64,000 nt of DNA, from assembly GCF_022647505.1 (NCBI RefSeq), contig NZ_CP071409.1, positions 2,976,001-3,040,000 on the forward strand, written 5' to 3'. The notes beneath the pieces were generated by a model. It was not told the DNA's origin. It worked only from the letters and a program-made list of their open reading frames with translations, and did no database searches. The stretch comes from [Pantoea] beijingensis. GTDB lineage: Bacteria; Pseudomonadota; Gammaproteobacteria; Enterobacterales; Enterobacteriaceae. The position numbers and the translations under genes are program-made. Every line of letters starts with the position of its first letter. Position 1 is the stretch's first letter. Below are positions 23,834 to 32,357 of this stretch, piece by piece.

Positions 23834-25864
23834 ATGTTTATGCTTATCAGGAGCTTTGTCCTCCTGCTGCTTTTCTGGCTGCCTGTTGTTCAGGCCGCAG
23901 ATAGCGGCTGGTTGCAAAACCCACAAAATAATCACGCGAAGGTTCGTTTACGCGCCGACACGTCCCATACCGACCAAACGCGTGTACTGCTGGATGTCGA
24001 ACTGCAAAAAGGTTGGAAAACCTACTGGCGGTCGCCTGGCGAAGGCGGAATTGCGCCAGAAATCCAGTGGCAAGGAAACCTGCCGCCCGCCAAATGGTTC
24101 TGGCCAACGCCACAGCGCTTTGACGTTTCAGGGAGCTCCACACAGGGATATCACGATCGCGTCTCTTTACCTATTACGCTGCCAGCACAGTCACTAAGCC
24201 AGCTTGCCGGGACGTTGACGCTCTCAACGTGCAGCAATGTCTGTATCCTGACAGATTATCCGTTCAGTCTTGATTTGAGCCAGCCCAAAGAGGCACAGTT
24301 CGAACATGATTTTGCGCAGGCGATAGGACAGGTTCCTATTAGCAGCGGATTAACCGATAGCCTTCAGGCCGGATACCATCAGGGCGAACTGCAGATCCAT
24401 GCCGAGCGCAATGCCGGCTGGAAAACACCTGAGCTCTTTTTTGACGCGCTCTCCGGGGCCAGCCTGGGTAAACCAGCTGTCACAATTCACGGGACACAAT
24501 TAGAAGTTCGCGTGCCTGTGACTGACGAATGGGGCGAAGCTGCACCGGACCTGCGTAATAAAGCGCTGTCTCTGGTGATAACCGATGGCGGACTGGCGCA
24601 GCAGAGTACGCTGACAGTCGGTGCGCCTCTGCCTTTCAGCGCTTCAGCCCCTCCGCTCTGGCAGGTCGTACTGATGGCGGTGCTCGGCGGATTTATTCTT
24701 AACCTCATGCCCTGTGTGCTTCCGGTATTAGGTATGAAACTCAGCACGATTGTCACGGTAGAACAGCGCAATCGCCGTCAGGTTCGCCTGCAATTTCTTG
24801 CCTCAACATTCGGGATCATCGTCTCGTTTATGGCACTCGCGCTATTTATGACAGTATTGCGTCTCAGCAATCATGCGCTTGGCTGGGGAATTCAATTTCA
24901 GAGCCCATGGTTTATCAGCTTCATGGTCGTTGTTACGCTGCTGTTTAGCGCCAATCTGTTCGGTTTATTCTATTTGCGGTTACCCTCCTCGCTGAACACC
25001 CGGCTGGCAACCCATGAAGGCAAGGGTCTCAGTGGTCATTTCTGGCAAGGTGCATTTGCCACACTATTGGCTACGCCGTGTTCTGCACCTTTTCTGGGTA
25101 CCGCGGTAGCCTTTGCACTCGCAGCCTCACTGCCTATGCTGTGGGCCATTTTTATTGCACTGGGTATCGGAATGAGTCTGCCCTGGTTGTTGATAGCCGC
25201 CAGGCCGTCGCTGGCGCTACGATTACCGCGTCCGGGCCGCTGGATGAATGCTCTGCGTATCGTGCTGGGCCTGCTTATGCTGGCATCCTGTTTCTGGCTG
25301 CTAAGCCTGCTAACCCACCATATTGGTACGATAAAAACCCTGATAGTTGCGGCGGCAATACTCTTGCTGTTGCTGTTGGCCATGGTGAAAAGATGTGGCG
25401 CCAAAACGGCGTCGTTAGTTACAGCGGTATCTCTGCTCGTCGCAGGTGCGCTGTTTTTTCTTCATTCGCTGACTAACAGTCTGTGGCACCCGTCACTGCA
25501 GGATAATATTCCGTGGCAACCGCTTTCTGAACATGCGATCCAACAGGCGCTGGCTGAGAATAAACGCGTGTTTGTTGACGTCACTGCCGACTGGTGTGTG
25601 ACCTGTAAAGCAAACAAACTCAACGTCCTGATGCGTGATGATGTACAAAAAGCCCTACGGGCAGACGACGTGGTCGCACTGCGCGGTGACTGGAGTCGCC
25701 CATCCCCGGAGATCACCACCTTCTTGCAGCGTCGCGGGAGTGTGGCCGTGCCATTTAATCAAATCTACGGGCCTGGCACCCCCAATGGCACAGCACTTTC
25801 CCCCTTACTCAACCGCGAAACCTTATTAAAAACACTGAATGAAGCCAAAGGAATTGAGAAATGA
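23834..25864 (+). CDS. scsB: ScsB, DsbD-like membrane thiol reductase
   Basis: Inner-membrane protein that passes electrons from cytoplasmic thioredoxin to periplasmic ScsC. It has a signal peptide, a periplasmic alpha domain with the redox pair CSNVC (Cys133, Cys137), an eight-helix membrane domain with the paired Cys in LMPCVLPVLG and ATPCSAPFLGT, and a C-terminal thioredoxin domain with WCVTC (Cys588, Cys591). All six redox Cys of the DsbD relay are present. 676 residues. It overlaps scsC by four bases. Confidence 0.93.
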   Translation: MFMLIRSFVLLLLFWLPVVQAADSGWLQNPQNNHAKVRLRADTSHTDQTRVLLDVELQKGWKTYWRSPGEGGIAPEIQWQGNLPPAKWFWPTPQRFDVSGSSTQGYHDRVSLPITLPAQSLSQLAGTLTLSTCSNVCILTDYPFSLDLSQPKEAQFEHDFAQAIGQVPISSGLTDSLQAGYHQGELQIHAERNAGWKTPELFFDALSGASLGKPAVTIHGTQLEVRVPVTDEWGEAAPDLRNKALSLVITDGGLAQQSTLTVGAPLPFSASAPPLWQVVLMAVLGGFILNLMPCVLPVLGMKLSTIVTVEQRNRRQVRLQFLASTFGIIVSFMALALFMTVLRLSNHALGWGIQFQSPWFISFMVVVTLLFSANLFGLFYLRLPSSLNTRLATHEGKGLSGHFWQGAFATLLATPCSAPFLGTAVAFALAASLPMLWAIFIALGIGMSLPWLLIAARPSLALRLPRPGRWMNALRIVLGLLMLASCFWLLSLLTHHIGTIKTLIVAAAILLLLLLAMVKRCGAKTASLVTAVSLLVAGALFFLHSLTNSLWHPSLQDNIPWQPLSEHAIQQALAENKRVFVDVTADWCVTCKANKLNVLMRDDVQKALRADDVVALRGDWSRPSPEITTFLQRRGSVAVPFNQIYGPGTPNGTALSPLLNRETLLKTLNEAKGIEK

Positions 25865-26577
25865 AAAAACTAATGCTCACGTTATTGTTTGTTGCGACGC
25901 CGTTATGGGCGGCTCCTTTCACGCCAGCCCAGGAGACGCGGATAAAAGAGCTTATCCGCGAAACGCTGGTTCAAAACCCGGATATTTTGGCGCAGGCAGC
26001 CGATGCCTATAATCAGCAGGCAGAGGCGCAGCAGAAGGATGTTGTCAGTCAGGTAGTTGAAAAAAATAAGCAGTCGCTCTTTGACGATCCGGGCTCACCG
26101 CGTATCGGTGCGAAAGAGGCCAGGCTGACGCTGGTATCCTTTACCGATTACAACTGTCCATACTGTAAGCAATTTGATCCGCTAATGGAAAAGCTGGTTA
26201 AGGCACATCCTGATGTCGCAGTTATTATCAAGCCGTTACCGTATCGTTCTGAAAGCTCGCTGACTTCTGCACGCGCAGCGCTAACGCTTTGGGAGCAGAA
26301 TCCCAAACAGTGGCCAGCTCTGCATCAGCGCTTAATGGCGAAGAAAGGATATCACGACGACGCCAGTATTCAGGCTGCCGAAGCAAAAGTTGGCGTTACG
26401 CTAAAAGAGCCGAGTAAACAGAGCCTTGATACTGTGAACACGAATCTTAAACTCGCACAGCAGTTAGGGATTCAGGGCACGCCAGCCACGCTGATCGGTT
26501 CGACGCTGCTCCCGGGCGCCGTGCCTTACGAACAGTTAGAAGAGATGGTGACTCAACAGCTTGCGACATTAAAATGA
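25861..26577 (+). CDS. scsC: ScsC, periplasmic DsbA-like thiol protein
   Basis: 238-residue periplasmic thioredoxin-fold protein with signal peptide MKKLMLTLLFVATPLWA, active site CPYC (Cys99, Cys102) and cis-Pro loop GIQGTPAT. About 65 residues of helical sequence separate the signal peptide from the catalytic domain (NPDILAQAADAYNQQAEAQQKD and onward). Proteus ScsC has an N-terminal extension that makes it a trimer and an isomerase, whereas Salmonella ScsC lacks it and is monomeric; the sequence here looks more like the trimeric kind, an inference. ScsC has been linked to copper binding and protein repair. Confidence 0.92.
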   Translation: MKKLMLTLLFVATPLWAAPFTPAQETRIKELIRETLVQNPDILAQAADAYNQQAEAQQKDVVSQVVEKNKQSLFDDPGSPRIGAKEARLTLVSFTDYNCPYCKQFDPLMEKLVKAHPDVAVIIKPLPYRSESSLTSARAALTLWEQNPKQWPALHQRLMAKKGYHDDASIQAAEAKVGVTLKEPSKQSLDTVNTNLKLAQQLGIQGTPATLIGSTLLPGAVPYEQLEEMVTQQLATLK

Positions 26578-27080
26578 GTAAGCTCAAACGCTGGGGGCGG
26601 GATATATTGATACTGGCGTTCGTCATGGGAGGCGCCATGTTTGTGATGGATCGCTTTCGGGCACCGCAGGCGCCGCTCGCCTTCGCCAGTCAACCGCTGC
26701 ATACCCTTGATGGTACGGATGTCACTCTGGACGCATTAAGTGCAGAGAAACCCCTGCTGGTCTATTTTTGGGCCAGTTGGTGTAGCGTATGCCGGGTGAC
26801 AACCCCCACCGTCGCGAGGATCGCGCAGCAAGGCGGCAACGTTATTAGCGTGGCGCTACGTTCGGGCGATGATGAAAAAGTGCAGCGCTATCTGCAGGCC
26901 AGGCAGTTCCCGTTAACAACCGTCAATGATGAAAAAGGCCAGCTTTCTGCCAACTGGCAGATTGGCGTAACACCAACGTTGGTCGTGATTAACAAAGGCA
27001 AAGTGGTGAGCACCACCACGGGTTGGACCAGTGGCTGGGGCATGAAGCTACGGTTGTGGTGGGCAGCACGTACTGCATAA
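26574..27080 (+). CDS. scsD: ScsD, membrane-anchored thioredoxin-like protein
   Basis: 168 residues: one N-terminal membrane anchor (about 9-25), then a TlpA/ResA-like thioredoxin fold with WASWCSVC (Cys70, Cys73) and cis-Pro region IGVTPTLVV. It overlaps scsC by four bases and is the last gene of the scs operon; a hairpin terminator follows at once. Its partner in the periplasm is not established. Confidence 0.9.
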   Translation: MSKLKRWGRDILILAFVMGGAMFVMDRFRAPQAPLAFASQPLHTLDGTDVTLDALSAEKPLLVYFWASWCSVCRVTTPTVARIAQQGGNVISVALRSGDDEKVQRYLQARQFPLTTVNDEKGQLSANWQIGVTPTLVVINKGKVVSTTTGWTSGWGMKLRLWWAARTA

Positions 27081-27083
27081 TAC

Positions 27084-27104
27084 AAGGGGCGGAAACGCCC
27101 CTTT
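27084..27104 (+). terminator. Terminator of the scs operon
   Basis: AAGGGGCG-GAAA-CGCCCCTT forms an 8-base stem capped by a GAAA tetraloop, starting 3 bases after the scsD stop. Confidence 0.75.
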
Positions 27105-27123
27105 CACCTGCCGACGACTGACG

Positions 27124-27417
27124 TTAGCCGCAATAAACCCGGCTAATATTTCCAGCACGATCGCCCATGAAATTCACGCGTTTCATGTTGAAATCCATCG
27201 TGACAACAGAATCGTGCGGGATCGCACGCATGGGTACGGCAAAGCGCACACTGTCCAGTGAGGACAATGGCTTACCGACATAGCCCTGATAGTGTGAAGC
27301 ACCACACATATCATCGTTACTCTCCACAGCCTGTGCCGCAGAATCCTGTCGAGCGGTACTGCAGGCAGCCAGCGTGAAAAGCGCCGCTACCGTCAATACT
27401 TTCCCATAAAATTTCAC
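27124..27417 (-). CDS. I78 family peptidase inhibitor-like lipoprotein
   Basis: 97 residues with a signal peptide and lipobox LAAC at about residue 19. The mature domain has the features of the I78 inhibitor family: CGASHYQGYVGKPL, PMRAIPHDSVVTMDF, and a terminal NISRVYCG, the two Cys probably forming a disulfide. Members inhibit serine proteases of the subtilisin type in fungi; in bacteria the target is usually unknown. Convergent with the scs operon. Confidence 0.8.
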   Translation of the reverse strand: MKFYGKVLTVAALFTLAACSTARQDSAAQAVESNDDMCGASHYQGYVGKPLSSLDSVRFAVPMRAIPHDSVVTMDFNMKRVNFMGDRAGNISRVYCG

Positions 27418-27603
27418 GTATCCACTCCTCGTTGACGTGTTTTAACACTTATTTCCCTTAAAGATTAACAGATTGCATAATCGAATGAGAATCGTTTTTG
27501 TGCTTAACCGTCAGACGTTAAATCCGGAAGCAAAAGTGGCACGCATCGCTCAAAAATCGCTCACCAGAGGGGTACAATAGTAAGACTAATCTTAGGAGGT
27601 GCG

Positions 27604-27669
27604 ATGGAACTCGTCATTTTTGTTGGTTTCGCGGTAGTGATGACCCTGGTTGCCGTCAGAGTACGTTAA
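27604..27669 (+). CDS. Candidate 21-residue membrane microprotein
   Basis: The frame MELVIFVGFAVVMTLVAVRVR is a single hydrophobic helix with a basic C-terminal end. A consensus ribosome-binding site, AGGAGG, lies 4 bases before the ATG, and a TACAAT -10 element lies about 30 bases upstream, so it has its own expression signals. I do not recognise the family. Small single-helix proteins of this kind often bind larger membrane proteins; the CPBP membrane protein gene follows 150 bases later. Confidence 0.55.
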   Translation: MELVIFVGFAVVMTLVAVRVR

Positions 27670-27820
27670 GCCACCGAAATCAACGCAGATCTGATCTGTT
27701 ATTTATCATCTATTACCCGGCGTCTGTTACGGCGGAATACGCGTGGGTTGCCGTATCACACTCGACAGCATCTTACGTGATTGATAAGATTTTGCTCCCC
27801 TCCTCTATTGCGAGCCGAGC

Positions 27821-28474
27821 ATGAACGCTCAAACTGACAGAGTAACCATGACGCTATTTTATGCAGGGACATTTGCTCTGTATTATCTGGTCACTTTTCT
27901 GATTACCCTGTTTCCCAACTTCAGCGCGTTACGCGCCGATGGATTACTGGTTCCGGTGATTTGCCTGTTTGAATTCGCCGTACTTTTTCCGTTATATCGC
28001 TTTTATCAGACACGCCGCGACGATATCCCTCTCGGGAAGCTGCAACTAAAAAATGCTCTGCTATTTATCGCTGCGCTGATATTACTGATGCTGCTGCAAA
28101 CACAGTTATTACAGCCCGAAAAATGGCTGGAGGATCAGTCCCGGCAACAGTTTTCCGCCGTGATTATTATGGTTTTTTCAGCTGTAATACTGGCACCGAT
28201 ATTTGAAGAGATTTTGTTTCGTGGTTTTTTATTGCAGGGATTTTTACTTTGGGCACCAAACAGCCGCCTTGCTTGTATAACGCTAACTTCGATTCTGTTC
28301 GCCGTGATGCATACGCAGTATGTCCACTGGCAAACGATCATCATGCTAATTCTATTTTCTCTCCTGCTTTGCTATGCGCGGATAAAATCAAACAGTATGA
28401 AACTGCCAATCCTGTTGCACATGCTCAATAACCTGGTGGCAATGCTGCCCGCGCTGTATGCCGCCCTGAATTGA
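27821..28474 (+). CDS. CPBP family intramembrane metalloprotease
   Basis: 217-residue membrane protein with about six helices. The three motifs of CAAX/bacteriocin-processing (Abi) proteases are complete: FEEILFRGF (Glu129, Glu130, Arg134), FAVMHTQ (His164) and LLHMLNN (His200). Substrate unknown; members process prenylated proteins in eukaryotes and take part in bacteriocin self-immunity in bacteria. No bacteriocin gene is visible nearby. Confidence 0.85.
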   Translation: MNAQTDRVTMTLFYAGTFALYYLVTFLITLFPNFSALRADGLLVPVICLFEFAVLFPLYRFYQTRRDDIPLGKLQLKNALLFIAALILLMLLQTQLLQPEKWLEDQSRQQFSAVIIMVFSAVILAPIFEEILFRGFLLQGFLLWAPNSRLACITLTSILFAVMHTQYVHWQTIIMLILFSLLLCYARIKSNSMKLPILLHMLNNLVAMLPALYAALN

Positions 28475-28547
28475 CAGCCATTCAGCACCAGAAGTCTGCC
28501 GGAATGCCAGCATATCGGGCAGAGAGACAGCACTCTGCCCGACAAGT

Positions 28548-28748
28548 TTATAAAATGGCTGAACCGGAAGCGCTTTTATGTTTATCGGCTTCAAAATGCT
28601 CTTTAAACTGTTCGTAAATGGAGATCATATTTGACGCATCCCCTTGTAGTGGGCTGAGCTTCCCCGCACGGACCAGTTCAATAACTAACTGAAGTGCTGC
28701 CTGTTTTGGGCTACTGGATGGATGTGCAATTTCGGTCATGGTCGTCAT
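28548..28748 (-). CDS. Small hypothetical protein
   Basis: 66 residues with a helical core (QAALQLVIELVRAGKLSPLQGDASNMISIYEQFKEHF, split after GKL). GGGAG lies 5 bases before the ATG at 28748; the frame is open 34 codons upstream but there it has no ribosome-binding site and runs into the neighbouring gene. I do not recognise a named family. No membrane segment or metal motif is evident. Confidence 0.65.
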   Translation of the reverse strand: MTTMTEIAHPSSSPKQAALQLVIELVRAGKLSPLQGDASNMISIYEQFKEHFEADKHKSASGSAIL

Positions 28749-28846
28749 AAAGCTCCCGGAATTAAAGTGAAAAACTAACCTTACCAAGTTTAACGGAAGC
28801 CGGTTATCTTTTTCAAAAGAGATGCTTAGCGCCCTCCCAATCCCGT

Positions 28847-29197
28847 TCACTTTTTATGCTGTTTCAACCAGTTTTGCATTTGCTCAATTTCAGGCTGCTG
28901 CGCCACAATGATCTGCTGTGCCAGCTTGCGCATTTCAGGATCCTTGCCATGCTGCAATTCCGTTTTCGCCATATCAATGGCCCCCTGATGGTGGGCTGTC
29001 ATCCCTTGCGCAAAAGCGACATCAGGATCGTCGGCAATCATGCCCTGCATCATATCGTGATGCATTTTATCCATACCTTTCTGGTAGCTCTGCTGCGCTT
29101 CACTACTTTCACCGTGTGACATTTCCATCTTATCTGCGGCCAATGAACTTAATGGCAACAGGCATGCCGTCAGTAATAAAACGTTCATTTTTCTCAT
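28847..29197 (-). CDS. DUF305 family periplasmic protein, probable copper stress protein
   Basis: 116 residues: signal peptide ending SLAAD, then a Met/His-rich helical domain (MDKMHHDMMQGM, MTAHHQGAIDMAKTEL, MRKLAQQIIVAQQPEIEQM). The MTAHHQGAIDMA motif is the signature of DUF305 proteins, which are four-helix bundles; some, such as cyanobacterial CopM, bind copper. Met and His clusters fit Cu(I)/Ag(I) binding. A near-perfect CueR-type promoter lies about 50 bases upstream, which strongly suggests copper induction. GAGGG lies 8 bases before the ATG. Confidence 0.88.
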   Translation of the reverse strand: MRKMNVLLLTACLLPLSSLAADKMEMSHGESSEAQQSYQKGMDKMHHDMMQGMIADDPDVAFAQGMTAHHQGAIDMAKTELQHGKDPEMRKLAQQIIVAQQPEIEQMQNWLKQHKK

Positions 29198-29246
29198 TCG
29201 CGAGCCCTCATGTGTTGAGAATTTAACCTTATGGGATGTAGGGTAA

Positions 29247-29267
29247 ACCTTCCCCCTACGGTAAGGT
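29247..29267 (-). promoter_or_regulatory. CueR-type (MerR family) operator-promoter
   Basis: On the minus strand: TTGACC-19 bases-TACCCT, with the dyad ACCTTAC-CGTAGGG-GGAAGGT between the -35 and -10. This copies the design of the E. coli copA promoter (TTGACC, over-long 19-base spacer, ACCTTCC/GGAAGGT dyad). Only one base breaks the symmetry of the outer arms. It reads toward the DUF305 gene. Confidence 0.8.
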
Positions 29268-29743
29268 CAACCCGCGAACTCACATGCCGCGTAGAAAAAC
29301 GCTCACGCAAAGCAGGCTTCTCGAATATGCATGTTGTGATGTGCGTACGGCATAACGATTTCACGCCAGCGTGAAGACGTTCACCACGTTCCGTTCAGAC
29401 AATCGATAACGTTCGATTTTCCACAAACGCGCCATACAGATACAAAAAATCTGAATTGCACGATCCTCCATTGATTTGATTCCAGGAAGTTCTAGAATAG
29501 TCTTATTACAGGCAAAGCGATTCCAGCGATGCCAATTTGGCTTAGCTGTAGACAGGTGAAGCGCGCTGAATAGCCACCTTTACCGACGATTAAGTTAAAT
29601 TTTTTGCAAAAGAATGGCGAAAACCAGATACATACGTGATATTTTTTTTGCCAGTGCCCAATAATGAAACAACTTTAAAACAAAGGTTACACTTTAAATC
29701 GCCGCCATTCGGTGATTCTCGCAGCAAAACAGGATGGACTATA
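29268..29743. other. Gene-free stretch upstream of 29744
   Basis: About 475 bases with no supported frame. It contains the -35 side of the CueR-type promoter and, presumably, the promoter of the secreted protein at 29744. AT-rich at the right end (29590-29700). No RNA gene or repeat recognised. Confidence 0.5.
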
Positions 29744-29983
29744 ATGAAAAGCCTTCAGATTTCTAAGGTTGCCTTAGCCCGTGCGCTTTGTGCATCGGTA
29801 GCCATTATCCTCTCTCAGACGGCAACGGCTGAGACCGTGACTATTTCGCTCTCACAGGAGCAGGATGGCGGTCCCCAGGGACGAGCCTGCATCTACGTTT
29901 ATCAGGGTAAAGCCGAATTTCGCATGATAAAAGCGGATGAATCATGTGAGCCGCAAATTACCGTTGATGTTAAAAAGACTTAA
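29744..29983 (+). CDS. Small secreted protein of unknown function
   Basis: 79 residues: a signal peptide (MKSLQISKVALARALCASVAII and a following SQTATAE cleavage region) then a short mature domain of about 49 residues with two Cys (GRACIYVYQGKAEF and ESCEPQI), able to form one disulfide. The chosen ATG begins the signal peptide; the frame extends 36 codons upstream without signal-like content. I do not recognise the family. Confidence 0.65.
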   Translation: MKSLQISKVALARALCASVAIILSQTATAETVTISLSQEQDGGPQGRACIYVYQGKAEFRMIKADESCEPQITVDVKKT

Positions 29984-30153
29984 CGTCATGAGTCTCGTTA
30001 GATCCGGTAAAATTGAGTAAAAATAGAAAGAAAAAACGACATTAGCTCAATCCGACAATCCTTAACCCACCTCACTCAACTACACTCAGCGTTGAGAAAA
30101 GGAAAAGTACCACTAAACGTCCGCCAAGAGAGACCGTGGTTAAAGGAGCCCCT

Positions 30154-30324
30154 ATGTTGATTGGATTTGTACTATTAGTCAGCGCATGTGGTCACGATGC
30201 CTGTGATGCCTTACCGGTATCCGAGCGCATTTATCCCTCAATAGAAGCATGTCAGCAGATGGCTGACCGCATTCATCAGCGGCGTCCGAACGCTGTTTTA
30301 TTCTGTGGTGAAGTCCACAGGTAA
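30154..30324 (+). CDS. Small Cys-rich protein of unknown function
   Basis: 56 residues beginning MLIGFVLLVSACGHD, hydrophobic at the N terminus, with five Cys (ACGHDACDAL, EACQQM, LFCGEVHR). AAAGGAG lies 7 bases before the ATG. The start could be a short signal peptide or lipobox-like sequence (VSAC), but the hydrophobic stretch is short. I do not recognise the family. Confidence 0.6.
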   Translation: MLIGFVLLVSACGHDACDALPVSERIYPSIEACQQMADRIHQRRPNAVLFCGEVHR

Positions 30325-30513
30325 ATGAAAGGGACTTAAACGCCCATTTAATACCATCGGTTTTCTCCACGAATCACAGAAAATGTTATCGGCACGGTTA
30401 TCGTCCCGTGCCATCAACATGAAGATTAATCTGCCCTGCTGCTTGAAAGCATGCTGAATGCAGGCCAAAATATAATCTGTTTCTATCCCATTCCACCCGC
30501 ATATGTCACGTTG

Positions 30514-30750
30514 ATGAAAACACAAAAGCCGCGTCGGCCAACGGGCCGATGGATATATTATATTCTGTATGAAGGTATTCTGTGGCCCTGCCCCGTTCGC
30601 TGGGAGTGGGAAAACGGCTTCGGCGGCTGGCTGCCTTTTTATTACTCTCCTACTTTTGAATTCGTCGCAGGCGATCCACGTAAAGCCTATCGCGTGCCTA
30701 AAAGCGGCCTCAAAACACACCGCCACGATACGCTTCTGACGACAATGTGA
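30514..30750 (+). CDS. Possible small aromatic-rich protein
   Basis: 78 codons with E. coli-like codon use and an unusual content of Trp, Tyr and Pro (GRWIYYILYEGILWPCPVRW, then GWLPFYYSPTFEF). No ribosome-binding site is evident at this ATG, and the frame is open for 21 further codons upstream, so the start is uncertain. The stretch 30325-30513 before it has no supported gene. A longer frame on the opposite strand covers the same bases but looks less protein-like. Confidence 0.45.
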   Translation: MKTQKPRRPTGRWIYYILYEGILWPCPVRWEWENGFGGWLPFYYSPTFEFVAGDPRKAYRVPKSGLKTHRHDTLLTTM

Positions 30751-30984
30751 TCGCCTGTCGCCTTTCGCTCGGATATGGTTACCCTTCAGCACGCCTGTTG
30801 GACTCAACAGAGAAAAATAAGTACCTGATTCAGAATAAATTCCCCCATCTCACCAGCCAAAACGCAAATATCGGTCTGCGGCTCAACAGCAAAATAAACT
30901 TTGCTTAAATTTTTCTACGAACGCTGAAGCAGCCTGGATAAAACGCTACAATGCCAGTTTGTGGCTCAGAGAAGGAATCTCCTG

Positions 30985-31305
30985 GTGATATCAACATTTA
31001 CCATACGGCTATCAAAACACGCCAGTGAAGCCTTATTACCCGATCTCAAAGCACTGGTGCCTGCGGAATCTATTCAATTTTTCTCAAATGAACTTGATGA
31101 GGAGTGGCATCACACTCTGCTGTGTCAGAATGGCGATCAAAATTGTTCTCTGACCGTTTCGGCAATTGTGCTATGGCGTCTGATGGGGAGAATTACAGTG
31201 ATTAACTTTACCTCTCCTGCATTAACACAGGATGCTTCAACTGCCACGACGCTGGAACTCTTTGCGCTGTTAAAATACGCTGGCGCCGTGCTCTATATCT
31301 CATAG
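30985..31305 (+). CDS. Hypothetical protein
   Basis: 106 residues if it starts at the GTG at 30985, which has AAGGA 9 bases upstream; another GTG eight codons earlier is possible. The product has a mixed alpha/beta pattern (ESIQFFSNELDEEWHHTLLC, split there, then ITVINF and ALLKYAGAVLYIS). It has no signal peptide and no recognised domain. It converges on the LysR gene. Confidence 0.55.
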   Translation: MISTFTIRLSKHASEALLPDLKALVPAESIQFFSNELDEEWHHTLLCQNGDQNCSLTVSAIVLWRLMGRITVINFTSPALTQDASTATTLELFALLKYAGAVLYIS

Positions 31306-31345
31306 TGTTAAAATGCCGCCGGAAAGAAGGTCATGATCCCTGCAG

Positions 31346-32278
31346 CTAAAGATGTCGCGGTGGGTTAACCTGGAAATAATTAACTAAAAAATCGATACAA
31401 ACTTTCAAACGCGCCGATCCCGAAGGGCGCGTTGCATATACTGCCCAAATATTGGCGTTTTGATACCAGTCGGGAAGGATATGGACTAACTCCCCGCTAT
31501 CGAGATGTTTTTGTACATCCCACATTGAGCGCAGAGCGATCCCATGTCCTTTTAACGCCCAGTTGAGCACCACTCCGCCGCTATTTGAGGATAGCTGATT
31601 ATTAACATGCACCTGTGTTATATCCGTACCATCGGTTAACGACCAGAGCGCGAACGGCGTATTGCGCTCCTGAATAATAAGGCACCGATGCATTTTTAAA
31701 TCATTGAGAGTTTCCGGTACGCCAGCACTTTTCAAATAGTCCGCAGAGGCACAAAGTATCCGACGATTTTCAAACAATAATTTCGCAATATAGAGATCTT
31801 TAATATCATCACCAATGCGAATTTCAATATCGATGCCTTCTTCAACCAGGTCGACCTCCTGATCGGATAACATCAGCTTAATCTGTAATTCCGGGTATAG
31901 ACTTGCCAGCTCGGAGATCGCATCCGATATATGCGTCAATCCAAAACCAAATGAACAACTAACATTCACTACACCAGTGACGGATTCACGCCACGCCGCC
32001 AAATCAGAAACAAAAGCATCCATACTTGCAATGACGTTCATGGCACCCACAAGCGCTCTTTCACCTTCAGCCGTTAACCGCATCGTGCGGTTATTTCTGA
32101 AAAAGAGTCGGGTTTCCAGACGCTTTTCGAGAATGCCAATCCTTTTACTGATATAAGAAGGCGAAAGACCTAGCTCAGCCGCCGCACGCGCAAACGTTGT
32201 ACATCTGGCAATGGTTAAAAAAACATGGAGGTCCTCAATCAGCGGCCAATGTACGTTTTTCTTCTCTTGCGTGCCCAT
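31346..32278 (-). CDS. LysR family transcriptional regulator
   Basis: 310 residues: N-terminal winged helix (DLHVFLTIARCTTFARAAAEL, then LSPSYISKRIGILEKRLETRLFFR) and a C-terminal periplasmic-binding-like sensor domain. The sequence is of the TtdR/DmlR type, which often controls dicarboxylate metabolism. It is the last gene of an apparent four-gene unit (leuC2, leuD2, hydrolase, lysR), all on the minus strand, unlike most LysR genes, which diverge from their targets. AAAGGAG precedes both a GTG at 32281 and this ATG. Confidence 0.9.
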   Translation of the reverse strand: MGTQEKKNVHWPLIEDLHVFLTIARCTTFARAAAELGLSPSYISKRIGILEKRLETRLFFRNNRTMRLTAEGERALVGAMNVIASMDAFVSDLAAWRESVTGVVNVSCSFGFGLTHISDAISELASLYPELQIKLMLSDQEVDLVEEGIDIEIRIGDDIKDLYIAKLLFENRRILCASADYLKSAGVPETLNDLKMHRCLIIQERNTPFALWSLTDGTDITQVHVNNQLSSNSGGVVLNWALKGHGIALRSMWDVQKHLDSGELVHILPDWYQNANIWAVYATRPSGSARLKVCIDFLVNYFQVNPPRHL

Positions 32279-32357
32279 CACCCGCCCACTCCTTTACCCC
32301 TATTATCACCGCCAACCCCTATTATCAAGGATATCACGGCTCTCTATTGCGCTTATA

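Noticed and set aside
30298..30807. A 169-codon minus-strand frame opposite 30514-30750
   Set aside because: Composition rich in Arg, His and Cys without domain or ribosome-binding site; the plus-strand frame has better codon use.
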